The notes below the pieces were generated by a model that was not told the origin of the DNA, did not search any database, and was given only the letters and a program-made list of their open reading frames with translations. From NCBI RefSeq assembly GCF_958979055.1, contig NC_084889.1, forward strand, positions 29,702,761 through 29,766,760: a stretch of 64,000 bases of DNA. The letters are read 5' to 3'. Of this stretch, positions 34,401-48,139 are shown piece by piece. Source of the DNA: Alnus glutinosa (taxonomy: Eukaryota; Streptophyta; Magnoliopsida; Fagales; Betulaceae). The translations under genes were made by a program, and so were the position numbers. Each line of letters starts with the position of its first letter. The first letter of the stretch is position 1.

Positions 34401-36864
34401 ATGATGTGCTTATGGCGAGCTTTGATACTGCCTTTTAATGTAATTTCACAATGAAATATTTTTTCGTGAACTGCAGATATGATAATTTTGGAAGTTGTCA
34501 GGCAAAATTTGTATCATGGGATTTATTTTGTGTGGGTTACGTGGTAGTAATGTAGAATATTCAGAACCTATCATATAAAAGCAAATATTTAAGAATAATG
34601 ACAATCTTACTGTTTGCATCCCCGTCCCCATTGGAACTTGCAAACTAAATAGAGGCCCTTATTAATTTTGACTGGTTATGTGTTGGCTTTTGCTTTATCC
34701 CAATCTGCTGCTGGCACAGAAGTTGAGTGATAATTTTTTTAAATTATCATCTAATACTTTTGTTTTTGTTGCACCAGTTAATTTTCTGATGTTCTTCACA
34801 CTTTTAATGACTAAACGTTCTTGCTGCCTTTTTGTGTTGAAAAATTATGAAATGGATAGATGTCTCAGGAGGCAGCCTCTTCATGCTGGATTTTATGCAT
34901 ATGATGACCAAGTTAAGGCCCATTGTTCACACATTTTTAAAAGAAGCAAGTGAGATGTTTGAGATGTATATCTATACAATGGGTGACCGGGCCTATGCGT
35001 TGGAAATGGCTAAGCTGCTTGATCCTCAAAGAGAGTACTTCAGTGCTAGAGTGATTTCACGAGATGATGGCACCCATAAACATCAAAAGGGTCTTGATGT
35101 TGTGCTGGGGCAGGAAAGTGCAGTTCTGATTCTTGATGATACAGAAAATGTAAGTACATTTGCAATCAGCTTACCTTTATATTTGCTTAACAAGACTTCT
35201 TCTTATAGTTGTTTATGGTCAACGATGCACTGTTAAAGAAATCAGCTGTTAGAGGGTTTTAGGGGACCGAAAAGTGGTATGTTTACCTCGATGAGGTAGT
35301 ATGATTTTAGTTGAAGAGGTCTGCAGTGAAATGCCTTGACAGTGTGCTGGAGTTCCGAAAATCAACCTCAATATGCCATATTTGTTTTACACTAGGAGCT
35401 ACTGAAATCAAACCAGAAAGATTTTGTTGTCAGGATTGATCTACCTTGTATGCAGGATATACAGTTTCTCCTGGTGTATATAGAAGCACTTTGTATACCC
35501 TTCGAAATCTTTCTGAGGCTGTTAAAATACGGCCCTTCTTCGTAAAGAAATTATTGCCACAAACGGAGCTAAAAGGGAAATTTAATGAAGTATTTCCTAC
35601 TATCAGCTTGCCTGTGCTTCATTCTTTTATATCTGCACTCTTTCTTGCTTAAAAGATAGGCCGAATAGGAAATGATACCCAGTGTTTGCTTGGATTCACT
35701 GGGTATCATTTCTGTTGCCTTTAACCTACAATTTATCTCTATACGTTTTTGTTGGCTACAATCATCCTTTTACCATAATCTAGACATAAATTTTTAATGC
35801 ATTATTGTAGGCATGGACAAAGCACAAGGACAATTTGATATTGATGGAAAGATATCATTTCTTTGCTTCAAGTTGCCACCAATTTGGCTTCAGTTGTAAA
35901 TCTCTTTCTGAGTTGAAGAGTGATGAAAGTGAGACTGAAGGAGCACTTGCTTCTGTTCTTAAAGTCCTCAAGCAAATCCACAAAATGTTTTTTGATGTAT
36001 GTCCCTCTTCATTCCGCTCATTTGATAATAGTTAATTTAGTTTGTTGTGTGATAAATTCTAATGTAGGGGGACCTTCTTGCAGGTACTGGAGGACAATCT
36101 TGTTGACAGAGATGTGAGGCAGGTAATCATATTCTTGACAACTGAAACAGGACTAAAATTTTTGTTCTAAGCTTTGTTTCATGTGTTCTACTTTTGTTGT
36201 CCAGACCTGGTCCCCCAGTGGCAAGCGCCTATACATATTTGTAGAATCTAACATTCCTGTGACAAGGATGATTTCAAGTGTTTCCTATATTATGGGTTGG
36301 AAAAACTGTGCAAAAAATGATGTATTTTTTTTTTTTTGTTAATATATTCAACCATGAATCAGTTTTAAACTGTTTTATGTTAACTTCAGTAATGTATGTT
36401 TTCTGGTTCCTTCATTCCTTGTAATAAATTTTTGAATGCCTTACCATTAATTCAACCTGGTAAAATCTGAGAAGGAGAATTTTTGCATAGTTGGTTTTCC
36501 TATAGGGAGATTTGTATTAATCAAGATTTTTTCTGTATGTCATTTTCTGCAGGTTCTGAAAACGATTAGGAAAGAAGTACTGAAAGGGTGTAAAATTGTC
36601 TTTAGCCGTGTGTTTCCCACAAAATTCCCTGCAGATAATCACCATCTCTGGAGGATGGCAGAGAATTTGGGAGCTACTTGTGCAACGGAGCTCGATTCGT
36701 CCGTCACGCACGTCGTCTCTATGGATGCTGCAACAGAGATATCTCGTTGGGCATTGAAACAGAACAAGTTTTTGGTCCATACAGGGTGGCTAGAAGCTGC
36801 AAATTATTTTTGGCAAAAGCAACCTGAAGAGAACTTTCCTGTCAACCAAACGAAGAGCCAATAA
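31474..36864 (+). CDS. CPL4: RNA polymerase II CTD phosphatase-like protein (FCP1 and BRCT domains)
   Basis: Exons 31474-31604, 32044-32132, 33330-33435 (3' end uncertain), 33708-33888, 34860-35149, 35811-35996, 36084-36122 and 36553-36864 give about 444 residues, the size of Arabidopsis CPL4. An acidic start (MSLVTDSPVHSSSNDEF) is followed by a Cys-containing segment (THPGSFGDMCILCGQRL). The FCP1 catalytic domain has the DLDHTLLN motif (Asp nucleophile, about residue 140) and a second acidic motif, LILDDTEN. A C-terminal BRCT domain covers about the last 100 residues (GCKIVFSRVFPT to HTGWLEAANYFW). The family dephosphorylates the Pol II CTD in the nucleus. Problem: exon 3 to exon 4 does not join in frame with standard GT-AG sites; a micro-exon coding YIHK may lie near 33553-33568. 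All other junctions are in frame, so the gene is probably active. Confidence 0.85.
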
Positions 36865-39300
36865 CACTAACCTTTGTATGTCAATGCTAACTGTTGGTAC
36901 TTGGGTACTCTCCAGCACTGTAGACCAAAGAGGATCTAAACCCACCATTTTGTAAAACCTTTGAATGGTTAATTATGTTTCAAAAATTAGTCAGTGGACT
37001 AATTTTTTGGACACTGATCTATTTTTTTTTTGTATTTAAATTTTCCCTACCCTGATAGAGAGATTTGAAGTAAGTCGGCCTTCAATTACTGGAGATCAGT
37101 TATTTTCTTGTTTGGAATTGGATGTTCTTTTATTTATCTTCGTTTTCTTTTATTAATTTTTAGTTTTTAGTCTTAAATATATAGTGGTATGTGGTTATGT
37201 TATGCTCCTAGCTAATTTTTTGGAGAAATGTTTGTCCTTCTCTTGTTTATCTCTGTACGTATGATGGTATAAGTGATTTGACAAATTTATCGTTGAATCT
37301 GTGAGTGGGTCCTATAAATTCAAAAGTAAATTTGCATAACATATGAGTAAAAGATGGATGAGTAACAACTCTCAATTTTCTGATGTGAAAAGTCGGTTAT
37401 TTTATTTTTATAACCGCTAACTGCCTAGGTTATAAAATAATCGTTGGTTAGCGGTTATTCAAAGTTATAATTGTACTACATAAAAATTTTTAAATTTGGG
37501 CATTTTGGGCTTAGTTTTAGGTGTTGGACCTTCATTGAACCTTTTTTTTGGGCTTATTTTATTTTTTTAAGGTTTTTTATTTTTTGGTGGTTGTTGAATA
37601 TATGATGTCATTTAAAACTCCATATAAAGCGATGTCATTTTGTGTGTGTATGTATATATAGTTTTCGCATACCCCTAAAACCGCTAACCGGCCTACTCTA
37701 GGTAGTTAGAGGTTTTTTTTCTACCGCCTACAAAAATGATTACGCAGTTTAGCAGGTAGCTGTTAGTAGATGGTTATTAATCGCCCGCCTTTTCACCCAT
37801 ATTTTTATGGGTAGATAATTGCTCTCAACAGTTTTCGCTTCTCTAATTTTTTTTTTTTTTTGGAACTTCTAGATTTGTGTTCTTTCTTTTCTTCCTAATT
37901 AAGTGTCTCTCTTATACATTGGTTGAATTTACTTGTAAAAAAAGTAGTGAGTGACCTCTATAACATGTAATAAGTAATAAAGATATGATACATTGCCACC
38001 CCAAAACACACTGTTGAACACTTTATTCACGTGGGCAAAGTAGTCATGAAGGAGTTGTGTATTGGGGTGGCAAAAAATCATATATCTAAGCAATAACATT
38101 TGTAGTTTTTCTAATACAAAGCATAGACATTTGTTAAGCTTCCATTTGTGGATAGGACTCTCCTCAAGTGTTGTGGAGTTGTAATTTTGAGAAATAGAAG
38201 AAGAAAAAAAGCCTTGTTGCTTAGGTATTGATGAGGAATATGATTCTCTTCATTTCTTATTTCATGATCCAGATTGATTAAAAATTGACACAAATACACA
38301 ATTACACAATTATATATGTGAAATTTAATTTGAATCATGAAATAGATGTTCTTTGAAAAATGGTTGGGCATACAATGACAAAGAGGAAGGGTGTCTCTCT
38401 TAAGTGTAGAAAATAGCACAAGTACATAGAACAATATTAGAAAATCGATGAAATTGTTCAAGTCATTACTTTTTTATTAGTTTAGGTTTTTAAACCAAGC
38501 GCTAATTTATTATCTCTCCTTCTGGCCATTCGGTGACAAAATTAAAATACATAAAAAAATAAAAAATAAAAAAATTTATTGGTAAATGTAATTTACAACT
38601 CGAACCCGAGCCAAGCCAAACCAATCAAACAACAACTAGACTTTGATGGATGGAAAAAATTTGTTGTACATGTTCTCTAAAATTACAATGAACACTCATC
38701 ACAACATTCATATTTGATGTAAGGAAATGGACAGAGATTTCCTATAAGCTTTTAAAAGTGACTAATTTAAGCTATTAAAAAAGAAAATGTAATTAAAAAA
38801 ATGTGTTTTTTCCATATATGTGAGGAACATATGTCAATATTAAAAGTTGGTTTGTAAAAAAATTTCTTACAAACTAATTTGTAGGAAATTTATATATAAA
38901 AAATAAATAAATATCATAATTCAACTCAACATAATCTCTTAATCAATCTACACATTCTCAATGTGTAAGTTCACAAAACATCATTGAGATTAGTAGAAAT
39001 TAACTAGAATTTAATTCATATTAAAAGAAGCATCACATACAATCATAAAAAGATAAATGCTAAAACATCTTCCGGTGTAATTAAAAAGATGTAATTTTTA
39101 CATCTATGCCCTTTTAGATGGCATAGATGCAATTTTTTAATAAAAAAAAAATTATATCTATGCCATTTCAGGAGAACACCAAGAGAACACAAGGAGATAG
39201 CTCTAGCATTCCTCTCATAAAAATGTGTCTATCAAACACCCACAATTCCACAAAACAGTTGTTATCAGTCCACCTCATAAAAAGAAGTCAAATTAGTCAA
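36865..39300. other. CPL4 3' flank and intergenic DNA
   Basis: The first 200-300 bp are probably 3' UTR. A degenerate repeat with AACCGCTAAC and inverted GTTAGCGGTT motifs lies at about 37390-37800 and may be a MITE or hAT-like remnant. A minus-strand frame at 38111-38461 shows no domain. Remaining sequence is AT-rich. Confidence 0.5.
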
Positions 39301-39304
39301 TGAA

Positions 39305-39490
39305 GAGAAATGATCCATATACTCATTTCTCACAACAGCTCCACAACAAGCTGATGTGGCTGGTAATATTTTATTATTTTTTTTGTTTTGTTTTGTTTTC
39401 TTTTTGTAAAAAAATAATAAAATATTACCAGCCACGTCAGCTTGTTGTGGGGCTATTGTGAGAAATGAGTGTAGGGATCATTTCTCTTTA
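39305..39490. mobile_element. Near-perfect foldback MITE
   Basis: Two arms of about 80 bp, one holding ACAACAAGCTGATGTGGCTG and the other its inverse, CAGCCACGTCAGCTTGTTGT, ends with AGAGAAATGATCC on both sides, and a short T-rich loop (39375-39405). Arms are over 90% complementary, implying recent origin or constraint. Confidence 0.85.
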
Positions 39491-39499
39491 ATGAATGGA

Positions 39500-40129
39500 T
39501 GAGATGTCAAAAGATACATCTGAACCAAATAACAACAAAAGATGCTTTATCTTCCATCAACTTCCCCTCGACTCCAACCTCAAAAGACACGAGGTCATAA
39601 TCCACATCCAAATAGTCATCAACATGGTCCCTCTCATGCGCATGCTCGCAGTCATCATTTGAAAGGTCTTCTCAAGGATTGTCTTCGCATCCACCTCGAC
39701 TTGGTCTGTCTTGCCAGACAGTAGCGGAGGCGAAATCTGTCTTAGTAGGGGTGTAATTAAAATAATAAAATATGATAATAAATAATTTTTTTTATTCTTT
39801 TTATATACTATATTTTTATTATAATACATAAAAGTATGGTGATTACAGTTCAAAATATAAGTTATATCATAATATATGTATCACAAAAAACGTATCTATC
39901 AAACTTCATAAATATATGCCAACTTGATATATCAGTTAACATATAGGCACTAATACAGAATTTTATTTTATTTATAAAAAAAAAAAAAAAAAACTTTAAC
40001 CCTTACAATTCAAAAAGGGCAAAATGGTAATTAAAATTCTCAAAAGACAAAATTCCCAGACAAATCTCCAAATCTTTACCTAATCTCCAAATCTCCAAAT
40101 ATTTACCAAATCTTCTCTCCCGATCACCC
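39500..40129. other. Intergenic, nothing recognised
   Basis: AT-rich sequence with one poly(A) tract at 39978-39992. No gene or element seen. Confidence 0.5.
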
Positions 40130-40985
40130 ATCACTGTTCCATGCCTCATCTCTTCATCCTCCTTGCCAATCGTCCACCCTTCTCACCTTTCGTCATCCAT
40201 CCTCCTTTTTTATGGTGTTTTAAGCCACTGGAGATAAGGCAAAAGCTCCATCTACCCCTCTATCCTTTCAATTCTTTACATGTTTTCTGGTTTGTCACCA
40301 CACAGCGTCTGTATCTGGTCTTCCGCCCCTCACTGTGTTCTCTGTAACTTTTGGAAAGGTTTTATGATTGAAATTTTCGAATCTAGATCTACTCTCCTCC
40401 TTCGATTTTTACACGACACGCTCCTCACCAACGGGTTCTCTGGCGTCCCCGGCTTCCACCGATGGTCTCCGGTTCTTCCACCGCCGCCTGCTCCCCAACG
40501 CATGGCTTGCACGCTCCAGAGTGTTCCTCGCTCTGGCCGGCGCATGACCACCCCGTTTGCTCCCACATCCTCCCACCACTTCGGTCATCTGTGGTTCCGG
40601 GCGAAATCGGCGTTTCCTGTTGCTGAGAGGCCTCCCCTCGGCGGCCCGTGTACCTCACGCGCTGTCACGGATGGCTCCCACTTCTTCCGGACTTCTGCTG
40701 TTACTATTTGTGTTTTTATTTCTTTGTTTTTTGGGCTTATTTGTTGTAACCCTCTCCCCAGTTTACCCATGTTTTTGTGTTTGTGTCCTTTTGACTCAAT
40801 ACACTTGTGGTATCACCTTTATTAGTGACCCCGACTTTGTGGCATCAGTGTCTCGAGCCAAAGGGTCCACTTTCATTCTTTGTTTTAAATTTGGATTGCC
40901 CAAGCCCTGTTTTTGTTCTTTTAAATTTTCATTGTAATACTTTCTGATGTACTTAAAAAAAAAAAATAAATAAAAAAAATAAAAA
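40130..40985 (+). mobile_element. Possible LINE-derived segment with poly(A) tail
   Basis: A GC-rich, CG-containing stretch (40420-40700) grades into a T-rich, UTR-like stretch and ends TTCATTGTAATACTTTCTGA, then an A-rich tail from about 40953. This order (GC-rich 5' UTR-like, 3' UTR-like, poly(A)) suggests a retrotransposon with its coding part deleted or a retroposed transcript. A 181-codon frame on the + strand has no recognisable domain. No target duplication found. Confidence 0.35.
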
Positions 40986-41232
40986 GAGGTTGATTTAAGA
41001 TAGGAGTCAGGTTATCTATAAAAATAAAAAATAAAAAAATAAAAAAGATAAGATAAGATAAGAGTCAGGTTAGTGACTAAGAAAATATTTGGCCTTTTGT
41101 GATATAAAGAGTCAGGTTGAGGTGGCGAGATGCACAGTGGTGTTGACGTGGAAGACAGGGTTAGGAATGTACATGTAGCCTTTTGTGATGGTTGCGTTGA
41201 TTCTCCTCCACTGAGATTGGCAATATTACCAC

Positions 41233-41290
<58 letters not shown>

Positions 41291-43237
41291 TAATAGGTTA
41301 ACTCCTACGCTTCCAGAATTTAAGCACTTATTTTGTCTAAAATAAGAAGTTGTGAAAAGTTTTCCAAAAAAAAAATGCTTTGGGTATGTTTGTTAATGTG
41401 TTTTTGAAGGTTATTTTATTTTTAATTTTTTGGTTTGAAAATGTGTTTTGATGTGATATAAAAGTAAAAATTATTTTTAAAAGTGTTTCTTGGTAGGGTC
41501 TGGATTGGAAAAAATGTTTTTTTTTTTTATTATAGAGTACATATGCTTATTTTGAGAAGCCCAAACAGACGTTAATTGTAACGCCTCCAAATCATTTAAT
41601 TAAAAACAATACGAAGATTTACCCCTAGGTTACAATGTCACCATATTCTCTTTTTCTCTATTTGCACAATGACATTACAATTATATAGTCCGAGCGCTAA
41701 TCACCATTTATGCACAACAATTGTAAAACCAAAATAAATCTTCTCAATGACAACTAGATCCACCTTTAGACCTGCATCAAGTCGAAAAGAAATGCGTAAG
41801 TCCACGATATAGTAAGTAAAATTGTCAGCAATAGATAGCTCATGCAATAAATTAACCAATTATTAATGACAGTTATGAAAAAAAATACATGTTTATAAAT
41901 ATGCAAATAATTGCATTTTGACATAGAAGCATTTGCAAAAATAAAGTTCAAATGTGGTTTTAAGCGGTTCATTAGTTGGGGAACATTTTATACTTCGAAA
42001 AATCACGCATCAGTTGGAAGGTAGAAAATCATGCTGATGTGCTATACATAAATAATAGTTTGGCCTATCCGTGTACTTAACCCCTTCATGGTAGGGGTAG
42101 CGCGTCCCGTGGGACTTAAGGACAACCTTGCGGCTAACGGGTGAAGTATCATAGCAAGCCATTCCCTTGTTGTTCAACAGAATCTGACCCACAGGTGCTA
42201 TTCAACTAGTGATGCAATCAGAGGTGACCCCACCTATAAGTGGTTACTCTGCTCATGATAGCTCTTAGATCTTGAGTAGAACTCACGCACACATCACACG
42301 GCCATAAGGTCAAGTCTGTATTGTGTAGTATGCCTATGCTACAATCTTTGATAAACGATTTTGTAATATAAAATTAATAGCCATGTCAATCCATCACTTA
42401 ACATCTGCTAATAGTAAACATAATTTTGCAAGCTAATTGACGGGGGTAAAATAGTCGACCAATAATATTAATGTTGAACTTAAGGCTCACAACATGTAGA
42501 TAAAGGGTTTCATGCTAGCTTGACATGCAAAGTTATAAACATAATATTTCCATGCCAAAAAAGATTTAGTCATTTAAGCATTTGCAGGTGATTATTTACC
42601 TCGAGCATTAAATTTCAAACACGAGCTTCTTGTGAAGGTTCTAGCTTCTTACTCTGTATCACACTCTAATGTTACCCAAAGTTCTAAGGTAAAAATCCTA
42701 ATTTGCACTTAAGACCCTAATTAACATATTTTGTCCCAAAACCGTCTGGACCTCCCGAAAATCATTGGGATGGCTGTCTCCATCGTTAGGATGATTTTCG
42801 ACACCGTTTGGATGTTTTTGCTCTAGAATGCATTTTTCTAAGCTTTCACTCAACAAACTCCTATCTTTCCATTTTCCCTAGACCCTAAAGTGGTCTAAAA
42901 TCCTAAAGGTACTTATTTAACACAACCCATCGTTTTTTCCCATTTTCCTCTTGCTAAACAGCCTAGAGATGTTATTATATGACGAAAGTAAGGGGCCATG
43001 CACCGACAAAGGTCCAAAACTAAGACTAGCCCCTAAAGGGTCAAGCTTTCATGTAAAGTCTAGTTTTTTTTTTACCAAAAGAACCTAACTTTCTAACAAT
43101 GATCAAGAAATTCTAAGCAAACACTTAAACTAACACGAAATAAAGCTCCAACATAAATTACAACATGCAATGCAAGATCAAGTTCAGCTCTTTTACCACA
43201 AATATCTCCTAATTAAGCCTCCAAAACCAAGCAAATT

Positions 43238-43268
<31 letters not shown>

Positions 43269-44395
43269 AGGGTGGAAGGGTGGCGAGTTGGGGGTTTTGC
43301 TAGGGTTCCACAGCCCTTAATAAGGTTTTCCTCCACTTATCTAAGCTTTTAGATATATTATTGTTGCATGCGCACTATGACCGTCCGAACAGTACTTATC
43401 CATAACTATTAGGACGATTTTTCTAAAATTTTGTTATCTTCTTCTTCGTGACATCGTTAAAGTGTTGTCTAGTGACTTATGTGGCATCATTAGGACGATC
43501 CACGGATCGTTCATAAGATTTTTGAAGAATTCAAATTTTAAAGTAGTTTGAAAGCCCAAATTTTTTTATCTAAAACTACGTACTTTGGATGGTTTAGAAA
43601 ATCCACAACATTCATTCATTGTGTTTTTTTTTTTTGGTTTTTTTTTTTTATTAGCAAATTAAACATATCTAAATATTTGTCAAGTGTTTTGGGCCGAGCA
43701 TTACATATGTAAAGACTACTTGTAATAATTTTTTTTTTTTTTAAAAAAAAAAAATTAAGAAAAAAGAAAAGATAAGAAAAAGTCAACCGAGGTGGCCACA
43801 TGGCCATCAACACCACATCACGGCCACCCTACTCCACTTAGGGTGGCTACACGACCAACCTGATATATATATATATTTTTAAAATAATAATTTAACTCTT
43901 CTACAAAAGTTAGGCACATATTTTGACAAAATATTCCGACAAGAAGAGAAATAATTGAGATTTATAAAAAAACTGTTTTGTGTTTTAAGTTCTTCGGCCA
44001 CCACCTATTGCATTTTCGGTTTATTGTTTTCAGGTTTCTTTTATTTTTTTTAATAATTCCAGGGGCAATTCGGGCAGTTCGATCAAAAAAAACTTGTAAT
44101 AATGTCATAGTTCAACAGGGTTAAGTGTCACTTTTAAAAGTTTGGTGGCTAAGTACATTTTCCCCTAAAATTTCATATATATCTTTTCAAAAACCAAAAG
44201 CCAAAAAAAAAAAAAAAAAATTAAAATAATTATTAACAATTAAAATAATTTACCTGAATTTATATGATCGAACCCTTAAAAGTGTGCAAATATTGCCATT
44301 TATGATCACCTTCTGCCGTTCTTCGTTGATAATTTACCAAAGGAATTCCTTGATGATAATGACCACACGTTAACAACACAACCAATTCTTAACCA
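40986..44395. other. Intergenic, with LTR-like and simple repeats
   Basis: Contains a poly(T) run of about 50 (41237-41287), a region at about 42040-43340 whose style ((CT)n at 43240-43269, GGGTGGAAGGGTGG, many short regulatory-like inverted motifs) recalls an LTR retrotransposon leader on the minus strand, a GGTGGCC-rich patch (43788-43862) and (TA)n at 43863-43876. None is complete enough to name. The possible last exon of the glycosyltransferase gene would lie near the right end but was not identified. Confidence 0.4.
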
Positions 44396-44480
44396 TCATA
44401 GAAACTTTTTTTTTTTTTTTTTAAATAATAATAATTTTTCCAGCAAATCATATATATCCAAATAATTTATATATATATAC

Positions 44481-46822
44481 CTGCATTTTTGTGGAACTGT
44501 CCATGAGGATGGTGGTGATGCCTTCATACTTGGGGGCAGTGACATAAATTTGCTCCAATCCTCGAGCAAAATTCTAAGGTCATAAACTTTGTTCTCAAGG
44601 CCAGTGCAACAATTTGCATGCATTGTACAAACTAGGTTTAAATCTCTACTAATCTCACAGAACCCACCAAAGTAAGCAGTATCAAGGAACCTCATTTTCA
44701 GTCCAATCTCCGTGATGAATGGATCACCCTTGATCTTGTTAAGTACATCTTGATCATGATTCCCTGGATATGCTTCTCTTGACTTGTACCAAAACTTGTA
44801 AAAATTAACCGTCCGATTGTTAGACTTTACGTAGTTGAATCCTCCATTTGGGTTGTTATTTACATCATAAGAGTTCCCATAGAATTGATCACAAGCAATT
44901 TGGAAATCAGCATCTGAATAGAACCGTTGAAATGGATCTTGAAGCCACATCACATCAGTATCCTGGCAATCAAAGTCAAACGGAGATGATTTATTTTATG
45001 ATTCAAATTAGATTTATTAGATCTAAGATCTAATGCTATGTACAATATCGTTGGATCGTACAACAAAATCTTTATTGCAAATCCACCATTGAATCTGTGG
45101 AACCCACGTGTATGTGATCTCATGCATGATTCAATGATGGATTTGTACATCGATCTCTTTTATAGAGATAAACAAAAGATGTGCAAAAGAATGAAACCAA
45201 ACATTTTCCTAAAAATTAAAGTACTAATTGTTAATTATTGTATGTTACCATACGTCCAAGATTCAATCAAGTAATTAAGGCACACGAATAAGATCAAAGA
45301 TATCAAGAAACTAAAAATACTTTTGTTATTCATAATAATCTAGAAGAAGAAAAAAACCGTTAGACCTACAACTCTTTTACAACTTGTCGAAACGCGTCAA
45401 CACGTGACTCCAATCGTGTCGAGAAGTTGTAAAAGAACAATACGTAAAAGAGTTGTAAGTGTAGCATTAATCAATAATTCAAATACTTATTAACAAGAAA
45501 GAGAAATTAATTAAGAGAATATATACCGTGAAAACAAAGTTGTAGCCCATCTCAAGGATAGAAGCCAAAAGCTCAATTCTATCCCACATCATCTCCAAGT
45601 ATGTTGGGGTCATGAAGAAAGCCTCACGTGAAAAGTTGGCTCCTTTGCTGTCAAGATAATAACAGTGAGAGTGTAAAGCTAAGCAACGGGCATATGCCTT
45701 ACGGTCCAAGCATATTACGACCAAATGATTCAAAAGCCTCTGTGTTCCATTCCCAATTCGAAAACTCTCCAGAAAGAGATCAAACATAGAACTGGGTTCT
45801 GCCCATGCCTCATTCAAAGTAGTCAAGATAACGGTACTGTCCTCCATTGATGCATTTCTTAGAACTCTATCCAACTCAACTTTTGCCTGGCAATTCAAAT
45901 AAAATATGGGAAATGAAACAAAAATCCAAGTACATATGTGGGTTTTACATAAGATTGATCATCAATCGATAGGAGCAATAAATTAGTTTGATTGTGACAA
46001 TAAGGATATATATACTAGTCTTTCCCTCTTTCTATCTCTCCAGTTAGATAAGAAAAATATATATGCCAGCACCCTGAGCCATATAGCTATGAAAATAACA
46101 GAGAGAAGCGAAACATATAAACTCGGGATTAGGGATGACAATTTGTGTTAGTGTATCGGGTTCGGATCGTGTTCAGACACGGGCATAAGACTATATAGGC
46201 CAATCATAACTCTAACGTGCTAATTTTGTAAAAAAATGTCGGTCTTACTCAAAACTAATCAACTGAGTGAGGATGTCAAGCCATAGTGATCATAAAGGAG
46301 CAGAGAGATTAGAACGCAAAGCAAGTCGAGCTGAAATTGGCATGTGCTACTAATCGATCAACGACTAGTTTCCTCCATATGCCTATCATCCATATAAGCA
46401 CAGAGAGCTTAGTTTTAATCCAAGCATCAAAGGTAAACATGAAACATATTGCTTCAACTAGGCCAAGTGGCCCAGCCTTCAAATTAATTGCTCACATGCA
46501 CTGGCCATGGCCTCATATTACAGCGACACTACTAGTGTGACACTAAGGTGGGTAGTCGGAACCCACCTAATTTAATGGTTGCAGTTATTAGATCTCACAT
46601 CGAGAATGGTAGTAATAACTGACCACCCTTAGAAATTTGGTAGGGGTGGCCGACCATGCACTACCAAAGGTTGGGTCGACGCTGCCCATGAGAAAAGTTA
46701 GACAAATTATTTTTTGGATGGACTCGGATTACCACGTCAGAAAGAATATGAAGTTAGAGGAATGGAAGGGCCCCTAGCACTTTTCAAAGAAAAAGCATGG
46801 AAATTTTGGGCTCCTTATTGGA

Positions 46823-46858
<36 letters not shown>

Positions 46859-48102
46859 TCCAATAATTGAATAGGATATTCTCGTCTAATGGGTCACAGG
46901 TCATGGCACAAGTGGATCCGAGATTGATTTAATTAACACCTATCTAATATAAGTTAATTATAATCCCAAACTTTAGCTGTACTTTTCATGTTTAAAAAGG
47001 TAGAGTACTGCAGTAATTAGGGGCCCGTTTGGCTATGCGAAAAATTGTGAATACCGAAAGAAATTATTTTTTGAAATTATTTTTGGATGGTTTAGAAAAC
47101 TTAGAAAAAGTTGAATAAAATCTTAATAGAATTCGATCTTTGAAAAGAAATTTCTCAACCAAACATGCCCCTAGATTCCCTATAATTACAGTGTTCGAAT
47201 TGTAAGAAGGAATTAAAATTTCCTACAATTGAGGTGTCTAAATTGCATTACAATTCAAGTAAGATGGAACTGCGGAGTCCACCGTCCTAGGCAACCCTAC
47301 TACCCTAGGTGCAAGGTTCACCTATCCGGCCTATAGTCTCATTCTTTGTAGGCTACCTGATCACTAGAATTCAACCACTTCATTGCTTTTCATATGCTTA
47401 AAAGATATATGTCACTTTTTAGAGGCTGAGTTGTAAGAACTCTTACAACTCAATTATACAATCTAATTTGTAAAAAAATTCTCTCCGTGGCTACAAAACA
47501 CTTAAACTAAATTAATGACAAATGCTTTTGATTAATAAATTGTACCAAAAGAAAATAGAAAAGATTTTAATTTTATATGTTGAGAAATGCTATTTTTTCA
47601 TATTTGATATATTATATATATATATATTTTTCAAATCAACAATTAAATATGTAAGACTCATGTACAACATGTCTCTTATAAGTTTTACCAAGATACAAAT
47701 TTAACATCTTAAAATTAGAGGACTAAAAAGATATTAAAATTAAACATCAGTAGTTTATAATAATTAAATAGATAAAAAAAAATTCAATAATTATCCTAGT
47801 TACTTACAAAAAAAATAAAAATAATATTTGTCATAGTTTTATTAGGTGGCGTTGAAATCATTGACCCCACAAGTGGGGCCTCTGGTATTGACTTGACCTG
47901 TCTACCATTGGTTCGAGTCTTTCTTTTTCTAATGGAAGTTGCTTCGAGTCCTTGGGACCCAGCTGAATCCGGCTCAACCAACAAAACTATAAGCCAAGGG
48001 TAGAAAGGTCTAGTAAAACATAATATGTAAACAATTTAATTGAATGGAAAATGCTTAGAATAATTACATAAACTGACATTCACCGGCTCAGAAATATATA
48101 TA

Positions 48103-48139
<37 letters not shown>

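Noticed and set aside
35446-35652. 68-codon frame in a CPL4 intron
   Set aside because: Lies wholly between two well-supported exons and adds nothing that matches FCP1 or BRCT domains.
40280-40825. 181-codon + frame with GC-rich start
   Set aside because: No recognisable domain, overlapping frames of similar length on both strands, and a poly(A)-ended retroelement-like context.
41340-41580. Possible MITE with GTTTGTTAATGTG and CCCAAACAGACG ends
   Set aside because: Ends pair only over a few bases and no target duplication was found.
47820-47990. Possible SINE (GGTTCGAGTC resembles a polymerase III B box)
   Set aside because: No convincing A box at the right spacing, no target duplication and no A-rich tail directly downstream.
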